36,947 nucleotides of DNA, from positions 1 to 36,947 of the IMG/VR virus record IMGVR_UViG_3300017989_000234; one strand, given 5' to 3'. Source of the stretch: a virus. The notes beneath the pieces are model-generated. The model made no database searches and had not been told where the DNA came from. It saw nothing but the letters and a program-made list of their open reading frames with translations. This document shows, piece by piece, positions 8,774 through 15,039 of the stretch (positions are counted from its first letter, which is position 1; every line of letters starts with the position of its first letter). The translations under genes and the position numbers were made by a program.

Positions 8774-8893
8774 ATGCCTAGTGGAATTTATAAAAGAACA
8801 GAAAAAAATAAAAATGCAAAAGGAAAACATTGGGAGTTAACTAAAAATACAAAAGAAAAGATGAGAGAATCTAAATTAAATGCCATGAATTAA
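8774..8893 (+). CDS. 39-aa NUMOD3-like DNA-binding fragment
   Basis: A short open frame starting 4 bases after the gp10-like gene. The product starts MPSGIYKRTEKN and continues KGKHWELTKNTKEKMRESK, which looks like a NUMOD3-type helix found in homing endonucleases (motif K-x-x-x-E-T/N-x-x-K-M-R/S-E-S/A-K). No nuclease domain is present. It could be the remnant of a GIY-YIG or HNH homing endonuclease lost from this site, or a free-standing mini-protein. Bases 8894-8935 up to the next gene hold nothing recognisable. Confidence 0.5.
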   Translation: MPSGIYKRTEKNKNAKGKHWELTKNTKEKMRESKLNAMN

Positions 8894-8935
8894 CGGATAA
8901 TTATAAAGGTAGAGCTAAAAAATAATAATATTAAA

Positions 8936-9361
8936 ATGTTCAATTTACAAAATTTAAAACAATTGATTTATGAAAAATTAGCTAATGATGCTACGCTGAT
9001 TGCTCTTTTGGGTGGGAATTCAAATATTTTTCATTTTCACCCACAACAAGCAAGTAATATTCCTTATCCGATAATTGTTTATAATATTTTAGGAATTGAA
9101 GATAATGTTTATGATTCAGATAGAGATGGGGGAATCAATGCCTGTATAATTAATATTGATATATTTTCTAGCAGTTCTACAACAGAAGAGGCAGACAATA
9201 TTGCAGATAGAGTATACGCCTTATTACACAATCAAAATCTTTCAAATACAAATGTCCTTGTTTATACTTGTTACAGGGATTATCAAGATGAAAATTTTGA
9301 TGAATCCAGCCAATGCTGGAGAATAAATGCACACTATGAAGTAACTAATGTAGCAAAATAA
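8936..9361 (+). CDS. Tail terminator-like protein (gp17/DUF3168-like)
   Basis: A 141-aa protein in the position of the siphovirus tail terminator. It begins with a helix (LKQLIYEKLANDATLIALLGG), followed by IPYPIIVYNILG, a strand with ACIINIDIFSSS, a helix TEEADNIADRVYALLHN and a last strand WRINAHYEVTNV. This helix-strand-strand-helix-strand plan, with P-Y-P-x-I near residue 43 and an F/I-x-I-D-I-F strand, is that of the family that caps the growing tail tube and joins it to the neck. Gene order (stopper, gp10-like, terminator, tube protein) supports the call. Similarity is by pattern only. Confidence 0.7.
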   Translation: MFNLQNLKQLIYEKLANDATLIALLGGNSNIFHFHPQQASNIPYPIIVYNILGIEDNVYDSDRDGGINACIINIDIFSSSSTTEEADNIADRVYALLHNQNLSNTNVLVYTCYRDYQDENFDESSQCWRINAHYEVTNVAK

Positions 9362-9382
9362 ATAATTAATTTAGTAAAGAGT

Positions 9383-9733
9383 ATGAGTATTACAAAAAAG
9401 GTTATTACAACCAATGATGACAACCAACCTAAATATCAGAAGTTGCTTTTGGAGAAACTTCGCACTTGGACAGGGTTAAACGACCCTGAACTGTCCGAAG
9501 CTTTGCAAGATTTATGTGGTGATTCTTTCTTTGAAATGAGAAAAATGACAGCACAAATTTGTAGAGCAATAGAAAGTACAAAACTTTCTGAAGATGACAC
9601 TAAAAATTTAGTTAACGATGTGAAAGACCTTATTGATTCTACTTGGAGAAGTATTATTGATAAACAAAAAGTTGGAGTTGATAAGTTGGGGATAATTATT
9701 AAGAAGCATCTTAATAATTCAAAAGATGAGTAA
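9383..9733 (+). CDS. Unknown 116-aa protein in the tail operon
   Basis: I do not recognise this protein. It is mostly helical and charged, with KLLLEKLRTWTGLNDPELSEALQ, CGDSFFEMRKMTAQICRAIE and a C-terminal KKHLNNSKDE. No transmembrane segment, signal peptide or metal-binding motif is seen. It is preceded by the sequence AGTAAAGAGT next to its ATG and overlaps the next gene by 8 bases. Lying between tail terminator and major tail protein, it may be a minor structural or assembly protein. Confidence 0.6.
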   Translation: MSITKKVITTNDDNQPKYQKLLLEKLRTWTGLNDPELSEALQDLCGDSFFEMRKMTAQICRAIESTKLSEDDTKNLVNDVKDLIDSTWRSIIDKQKVGVDKLGIIIKKHLNNSKDE

Positions 9734-9947
9734 AGTAAAAATAGTATATGTTGGAAATGGACAATCCAGATATACTTTAAAGTGCGGAAAAAGAATTACC
9801 TTTGAAAGAAATATCCCTAAAGAAATAGAGGAAGAAGATGCTAAATATCTTCTAAAGTTAAGAGGGAAGGCTTGTAGGTGTCATAATGAAGAATCAAAAA
9901 TTATGTTCGTTACCTACAAAGTATGGAAAGAGTACAGAGTAATTTAG
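9726..9947 (+). CDS. Small protein with Cys pair, tail operon (73 aa)
   Basis: A short protein with KIVYVGNGQSRYTLKCGKRITFERNIPKEIEEEDAKYLLKLRG. The plan of a short beta hairpin followed by I-P-x-E-I-x-x-E-D-A-x-x-L-L resembles small phage proteins found between neck and tail-tube genes, of unknown role. Cysteines at about residues 20, 49 and 51 could bind a metal, but no complete set of ligands is visible. It overlaps the upstream gene by 8 bases, so it is probably co-translated. Confidence 0.6.
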   Translation: MSKVKIVYVGNGQSRYTLKCGKRITFERNIPKEIEEEDAKYLLKLRGKACRCHNEESKIMFVTYKVWKEYRVI

Positions 9948-9959
9948 GTTTATTAAACT

Positions 9960-9970
9960 AAGTAAAAAGT
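9960..9970 (+). promoter_or_regulatory. AAGTAAAAAGT motif before the tail tube start
   Basis: The 11-base motif AAGTAAAAAGT lies 3 bases from the ATG of the tail tube gene and recurs exactly at 18047-18057 before the gene at 18059; AGTAAAGAGT at 9373-9382 lies right before the ATG at 9383. It takes the place where a Shine-Dalgarno site would normally lie and may be a translation-initiation signal. Confidence 0.4.
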
Positions 9971-9973
9971 AAT

Positions 9974-10531
9974 ATGTCAATTACAGTAACAAACATCAAT
10001 ACAGGTGGAGCAGTAGTTACTCTTGGTGGAACAGTTAATGCTGTTGATGTAGATGGTTTTTACATCGGAACATCTGGAGGAACAGATGTTGGGTGTACTT
10101 CTGGTGGAGTAACTGTTACATACAGTTTTGAAACTAGAGATATCTTCTGCGACCAAGTAACTGCCCCTGTTGAAACAGCTATCACTAATGAAACAGCATC
10201 TATCAGATTTGATATGTTGGAGAGTGATGCTGACAATCTTCAGTTAGCTATACAGCAGTGTACTTATACTCAAGATGCTGGAGTAGCTAACAAAATTGGT
10301 GTTGGTGGAATCATAACTGTTAATTTTACGCCTTTGATGCTTGAAATTACAGATAATGATGATACCTCACTAAAAACTACTTGGACTTTCTTTAAGACAC
10401 TTTCAGGTGGAATTGAAACTAATTTTGAAAGAGAGAATCCAACAGCAGTAACAGTTACCTTTACTGCTTATGCAGATACTACTCACGCCTCAGGACATCA
10501 GTTATTCAGTGTTAATGAAGCATTGTCCTAA
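9974..10531 (+). CDS. Probable major tail (tube) protein
   Basis: A 185-aa beta-rich protein placed just before the tail assembly chaperones, the standard place of the siphovirus tube protein. Repeated T/G/V-rich strands (AVVTLGGTVNAVDVDGFYIGT, TYSFETRDIFCDQV), a central helix DMLESDADNLQLAIQQ and the C-terminal strand PTAVTVTFTAYAD fit the tube-protein fold, in which an E/A-x-L-x-x-L helix packs on a beta sandwich. Its codon use is richer in GC-ending and CC/AC codons than its neighbours, as often seen for highly expressed phage structural genes. An exact AAGTAAAAAGT motif lies just before its ATG. Confidence 0.75.
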   Translation: MSITVTNINTGGAVVTLGGTVNAVDVDGFYIGTSGGTDVGCTSGGVTVTYSFETRDIFCDQVTAPVETAITNETASIRFDMLESDADNLQLAIQQCTYTQDAGVANKIGVGGIITVNFTPLMLEITDNDDTSLKTTWTFFKTLSGGIETNFERENPTAVTVTFTAYADTTHASGHQLFSVNEALS

Positions 10532-10558
10532 TAATTAATTAAATAGGTAAGAAAAAAT

Positions 10559-10975
10559 ATGACAGAGTTAAAAAAAACATCTCTTACAGCTATGCTAAAT
10601 GGTAAAGAGATTACAATAAACAAATTAAAAGCCGGTAAGTATTATGAAGCACAGAAGATTTATATTGGACTTATAGATAAGGTAAGGCAAGACATGAAGT
10701 TAGAATTAAAGAAGCCACAAGGCAAAGAAATCAAACCAGAGGATGTTATTGCAAAGAAAGGATTAGATATAAATTCTCTTTATTCTGTGTTTCCAACAGA
10801 GATTGCTAAACTTGTGGCTTTTTGCATAGACTTTGAGCCTGAAAAATTGCTTGAAGAAGCATATCCAGAAGAAATCTCTAATATAGCAACAAAAGTTATT
10901 GAACTGAATAACTTCAATGAGAACTTAAAAAATTCCGTAGCCCCTATGATGGAGAGTATGGGGGCGGTGAAATAG
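10559..10975 (+). CDS. Tail assembly chaperone, G-type (short product)
   Basis: A 138-aa protein in the place of the lambda gpG-like chaperone, between tube protein and tape measure. It begins with a short beta section (LTAMLNGKEITINKLKAGKYYEAQKIYIGLIDKV), continues with charged helices and ends MMESMGAVK at TAG 10973-10975. G-type chaperones coat the tape measure during tail building. The downstream frame is open through this gene's end and encodes a second, T-like part, so a fraction of ribosomes probably shift by -1 to make a longer GT protein. Confidence 0.8.
   Translation: MTELKKTSLTAMLNGKEITINKLKAGKYYEAQKIYIGLIDKVRQDMKLELKKPQGKEIKPEDVIAKKGLDINSLYSVFPTEIAKLVAFCIDFEPEKLLEEAYPEEISNIATKVIELNNFNENLKNSVAPMMESMGAVK
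10927..10933 (+). promoter_or_regulatory. Probable -1 ribosomal frameshift site (A AAA AAT)
   Basis: In the G frame the bases read A AAA AAT, a heptamer of the X XXY YYZ type on which both tRNAs can re-pair after slipping back one base. Slippage here gives 125 residues of G followed by 148 residues of the downstream frame, about 273 aa in total. The overlap between the frames runs from here to the G stop at 10975. This is the usual arrangement of siphovirus tail chaperones; the exact slip site is inferred. Confidence 0.6.
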
Positions 10976-11379
10976 GCTCTGCTTCTAGCAAGGGTGTCCG
11001 ATTGCCTAATATAGGATTAATTCCTTGGGTAGTGGACATCCTTGCAACGAGGTATGGTTGGACAAAACAATATATTTTAGAAGGATTATATTGGGAGGAA
11101 ATGTGGGAACAGATAGAAGTAGCCTCTAATCTATCAGCTTATGAAAATAACCAAAAAAGGCATTTCAATTTTTTACTTCACGCAGGAAGCAAAGAAGCGG
11201 TAAAGAATTGGAAGGACTCTCCACTTCCATTTCCTGATAAAAATATTAAGCGAAAAAAACCTCATTATGGCGGGTTAGACCAACTGCCTGCTCATATACA
11301 GGTAAAGAGGGTTGGTTTCAAAAAATTAAAAAATAAAAAAGATGGCAAGCAAAATAGACATAGTAATACAAGCAGTTGA
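10933..11379 (+). CDS. T part of the GT tail assembly chaperone, made by -1 frameshift
   Basis: This frame is open through the end of the G gene and has no ATG at its beginning; the first possible independent start is a TTG at 11002. Read as the extension, it begins FRSPYDGEYGGGEIGS and continues RLPNIGLIPWVVDILATRYGW, then ILEGLYWEEMWEQIEVASN, which resembles the T-type extensions of siphovirus chaperones. The C-terminus is very basic (KRVGFKKLKNKKDGK). In lambda, the T part recruits the tail tube subunits to the tape measure. The last 38 bases overlap the tape-measure gene. Confidence 0.7.
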   Translation, partial: FRSPYDGEYGGGEIGSASSKGVRLPNIGLIPWVVDILATRYGWTKQYILEGLYWEEMWEQIEVASNLSAYENNQKRHFNFLLHAGSKEAVKNWKDSPLPFPDKNIKRKKPHYGGLDQLPAHIQVKRVGFKKLKNKKDGKQNRHSNTSS

Positions 11380-14266
11380 TAATTTGTCAGGAACAGTAGC
11401 TAAAATTGAAAAAAATGTTAAACAGATGTCTTCAGGTGTAAGTACTTCTATGAAAAAAGTGGAAGCAAGTTCTAAGCAAATGTCAGAAAAAACTGTTTCA
11501 AGCCTACAAAAGATGAATGAATCTTTTGGTGCATTGTCAACTAATATGCGAAGAATTGGTGCATTAGTTGGGTCTTTTTATGCTATCCGAAGTGCCGCAA
11601 TCGCCTTAGGGGCAACTGCAGAAAGTTTCAAAGATTTGAATGAGAATATGGCTTATACTAATACTATTGCTCAATTAACAGATGAACAATTAGCAGAATT
11701 GACAACTGAAGTGGAAGATATGGCACTTAGAGTGGGAAAAAGTGCAGGAGAATTAGCCAGAGGTTTATATGATGTATATTCTTCAGGATTTCAAGGAGCA
11801 GAAGCTCTTGATGTATTGGAAGTAGCTTCTAAAGGAGCAATAGCTGGAATGACACAAACAGAGGTAGCCGCAAGAGGTTTAATGGCTGTTATGAATGCTT
11901 ACAATAGAAAAACGGGTGCTGACGCAGTTGATATTATGGATAGTATGTTTAAAACAGTAGATAAAGGTGTAATTACTTTTGAGCAATTAGCTAGTGAGAT
12001 AGGTTCAGTAGCTTCTGTTTCTTCTGAATTAGGTATTCCTTTTAAAGATATTAGTGCCGCAATGTCTTTATTAACTTTAAGCGGAATAAGTGCTTCTGAA
12101 TCCGCTACTGCTTTAGAAAGTCTAATGAGGAGTATTATAAAGCCATCTGACCAAGCAAAAGAAGCAATAGAGAAATTAAATGAACGAAATAAGGATTTGA
12201 ATTTTCAATGGGATGTAGCAACTTTAAGGGTAAGAGGATTACAAGGAATGATAGAAGATTTAAGCAGAGCAACTCAAGGAAATTATGAAGTTGTTGGAGA
12301 AATCATACCTCAAATCAGAGGTTTGAGAGCTGAGATGGTTTTAGGTTCTGATGATGTTAAAGGTTTTAATAATATGTTAGAAGAACAGGAAAAAAGAATG
12401 GGGGCAACTGACAGAGCTTACAAAGAAGCAAATAAGAGTATTAGAAGGCAGTTAGAAGATACAAAAGCTGATTGGGATAAGTATCAGAGAAAAATAGGAG
12501 AAGTAGTAGCTCTGCTTCAATTACAATTATTTAAGACTTTAGTTGAAGTAGCAGATTATTTAAGCGACCATAAAGAAGAAATTTTTGATGTTATACACGC
12601 ATATGGAACTTTTTTAAATTCAATAACAACTACAATTGGAAAACTCATAGAACTTACAAAAGCAACTGACGATTTTGTAAAAAATAATCGGTTATTGAGT
12701 TGGCTATCTAAAGCTATTGAAGGATTTGCAAAATTAAATAGAGTAATGCTGGATGTTGCTTCTGGTTTTTCTTATTCTATATCAAAATTAGAAAATACAT
12801 GGACAAACACAGCTAAAGCTATTGGAGAAAATGCAGATGCTATTGGTGAGGCTTCAGTAGGATATAGAGAAAAACTTTTAGAAGATGCTCAAAAATTACA
12901 TTTAATACAACAAGAAGCACAAAAAGAAGGTGACACTGAAACTTTAGATAGAGCTAAAAATTTAGAAGAAAAAATATATAACTTAAAAAAGTTATACTCT
13001 GATAAATTAGTTATTTTAAATAGAGATGCTGGGGATAGAAATTTTGCAGAAGTTAACCGACAAATAATTGCTTTGAAAGGATTAATTGAAGGAGAAATGA
13101 AAGCCTTAGCAGATGTAGGAAAATTGACAGGAGGTTTGAAATTAATGGGTGTTTCGCCTGAAGGAATTACTACTCCTGAATATCCTGGTTTCCCTTCAAG
13201 AGAAGATTTATTGGGACCTGACCTTGATAAAAGTGCAGAAAAAATTAAAAAAACTATTGAAACGATTACAAAGGATATTAGTGAGTATTATGCTAATTTA
13301 GGAAGTTACGCCAGTAAAGAAGCAGAAGCATTAGAAGAACAAGCAGACGCTTTTGAAGATTCTGCTCTTACTTTTTCCAGATATTTAGAAGATATAAATA
13401 CTGATTTAACAAGAATGGAGGAAGAACATAAACAGATGATTGCTGATATTAATGATGATATAAGTAAAGAGAATAGAAACTTTAAAGAGTCAATGGATGA
13501 CAGAGCAAGGAAGTATAAAGAAACTATGGACGATATGAGAAGAAGTCATACAGATAAAGTGGAAGATTTACAGCATGAATTAGATTTAGAAATAGGCATG
13601 GGATTGCGTGCTGATGAGGAAAAAATTAAAGAATTAAGAAAAAGATTAGAAAGAGAAAATAGAGAATTTAATATTAAAACAGAAAGAGAACAAGAAGAAA
13701 AGGAAAGAGAGGATTTCAGAGATAGAAGGTCTAATGAAGAAAAGTTAGCAGATTTTACTACAAGAATGGAAAGAGAAAAAGAAGCATACCAAGAAAGAAC
13801 AGATGATATTAGAAAAAATCTTGAAAGAGAACGAATGGATTATGCTAATCAACAAGCAGATATTTTAAAAAGAACAAATGAGAATTTACAGAAGATTACT
13901 GAAAGCTATCAAAAAGCATTTAAGAAAATTTATGAATCTATTAGAGAATCAGGCGTTCCTTCTCTTTTAGCTATGTTGCCTGGATTAATGGATGTTTCAA
14001 TGGACAAAGCAATTACAGGTGTAAATATTCCGAGAAATTTAATGGCAGAACAAGAGTTTGTTAAAAATTGGGGTGGCTTATATGGCAGATTGCCTACTGC
14101 TGAAGAAATCAGTATGGGTGTGTATGGCTCTACTCAAGGTCCTAATGTTCAAGTTAATATAAATAATCCTATTGTAACTGACCAAGATTTAATTAATAGT
14201 TTAGTTGACCAAGCTCAACAACAACTTGGAGAAGCTCTTGAGTTAGCTAATAATGGAGCTAATTAA
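11342..14266 (+). CDS. Tail tape measure protein (974 aa)
   Basis: This is the longest gene after the chaperones, as expected for a tape measure. Residues about 70-300 match the TP901-type core of phage tail tape measures (ALGATAESFKDLNENMAY, AGELARGLYDVYSSGFQGAEAL, KGAIAGMTQTEVAARGL, FKDISAAMSLLTLSG). After a middle section with a few hydrophobic stretches, residues about 660-880 form a long, highly charged coiled coil rich in E, K and R. The protein sets tail length: at about 1.5 angstrom per residue, 974 residues correspond to a tail of about 145 nm. No lytic transglycosylase or peptidase domain is seen. The gene begins inside the end of the GT frame. Confidence 0.9.
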   Translation: MASKIDIVIQAVDNLSGTVAKIEKNVKQMSSGVSTSMKKVEASSKQMSEKTVSSLQKMNESFGALSTNMRRIGALVGSFYAIRSAAIALGATAESFKDLNENMAYTNTIAQLTDEQLAELTTEVEDMALRVGKSAGELARGLYDVYSSGFQGAEALDVLEVASKGAIAGMTQTEVAARGLMAVMNAYNRKTGADAVDIMDSMFKTVDKGVITFEQLASEIGSVASVSSELGIPFKDISAAMSLLTLSGISASESATALESLMRSIIKPSDQAKEAIEKLNERNKDLNFQWDVATLRVRGLQGMIEDLSRATQGNYEVVGEIIPQIRGLRAEMVLGSDDVKGFNNMLEEQEKRMGATDRAYKEANKSIRRQLEDTKADWDKYQRKIGEVVALLQLQLFKTLVEVADYLSDHKEEIFDVIHAYGTFLNSITTTIGKLIELTKATDDFVKNNRLLSWLSKAIEGFAKLNRVMLDVASGFSYSISKLENTWTNTAKAIGENADAIGEASVGYREKLLEDAQKLHLIQQEAQKEGDTETLDRAKNLEEKIYNLKKLYSDKLVILNRDAGDRNFAEVNRQIIALKGLIEGEMKALADVGKLTGGLKLMGVSPEGITTPEYPGFPSREDLLGPDLDKSAEKIKKTIETITKDISEYYANLGSYASKEAEALEEQADAFEDSALTFSRYLEDINTDLTRMEEEHKQMIADINDDISKENRNFKESMDDRARKYKETMDDMRRSHTDKVEDLQHELDLEIGMGLRADEEKIKELRKRLERENREFNIKTEREQEEKEREDFRDRRSNEEKLADFTTRMEREKEAYQERTDDIRKNLERERMDYANQQADILKRTNENLQKITESYQKAFKKIYESIRESGVPSLLAMLPGLMDVSMDKAITGVNIPRNLMAEQEFVKNWGGLYGRLPTAEEISMGVYGSTQGPNVQVNINNPIVTDQDLINSLVDQAQQQLGEALELANNGAN

Positions 14267-14273
14267 AAATTAT

Positions 14274-15038
14274 ATGAGTTCAACAATTACTTACAATTCA
14301 TACAATTTACAAACTGCTAATATTATAACAGAGAAAATTTTGCATACTTCTGCTCCTTCAAATGAAGTATTACTTCAGAGAAAAGTAAGAAGAGATGGGA
14401 GTGTGTTAATGTCTAATTATTGGACTCAGAAGAGGATTCAATTAACAGGACATATTTTAGGAAGTTCTGTATCTGATTTAGATAGTAAAATTGATACATT
14501 GAAACAAAATTTAGTAGGAGAAAATCAAAATTTAGATATTGGATATGCAGGAGGAACAAGAAGATATATTGCTACTTTAGACTCTTTAACTATTGATAGA
14601 GAGCATTTCCATACTTCCTGGGTGCCTTTTGCTTTAGAATTTATATGTGCTGACCCTTTTGGCAGAGCTACAAGCTCTACACAAGAAACCTTAACAGGAC
14701 AAACTTCTTCTCCTTTTACTAAAGTATTTACTATGGGGGGGAGTATTGGTGCTTATCCTGTCATTACTCTTGATTTTACTACTGGAGATAATGTAACAGC
14801 AGTAAAAATAGAAAATGAAACCACAGGAGATTATATCACTATTACTAGAAGTTTTTCTAATGGCGAATCTTTAGAAGTTGATTGTGATAATTTAACTGTG
14901 GAAGTAGATAGTTCAGCCGTAGATTTTACTGGGGTATTTCCTGAGTTTGTAGTCGGCTCTAATTCTTTAAAAATTACAGTAACGGGAACTCCTTTTGACA
15001 TTGATTTAGATATTACCTATACAAATTTATATTTATAA
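14274..15038 (+). CDS. Distal tail protein (Dit-like)
   Basis: About 254 aa from the ATG at 14274 (MSSTITYNSYNLQ), which lies 7 bases after the tape-measure stop; an earlier in-frame ATG at 14253 would overlap that gene by 14 bases. The beginning fits siphovirus tail-component (Dit) proteins: an N-terminal beta sandwich with RKVRRDGSVLMSNYWTQKRIQLTGHILG, a helix DLDSKIDTLKQNL, then FHTSWVPFALEFICADPFG, the usual end of the N-terminal domain. The C-terminal half is a beta-rich domain (GSIGAYPVITLDF). Dit forms the hexameric ring between tube and tip. It is followed after one base by the hub protein. Confidence 0.8.
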   Translation: MSSTITYNSYNLQTANIITEKILHTSAPSNEVLLQRKVRRDGSVLMSNYWTQKRIQLTGHILGSSVSDLDSKIDTLKQNLVGENQNLDIGYAGGTRRYIATLDSLTIDREHFHTSWVPFALEFICADPFGRATSSTQETLTGQTSSPFTKVFTMGGSIGAYPVITLDFTTGDNVTAVKIENETTGDYITITRSFSNGESLEVDCDNLTVEVDSSAVDFTGVFPEFVVGSNSLKITVTGTPFDIDLDITYTNLYL

Positions 15039-15039
15039 T

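Noticed and set aside
11002-11379. Independent gene starting at TTG 11002
   Set aside because: The same frame is open upstream into the G gene and the context is the classical G/GT frameshift, so an extension is the better explanation.
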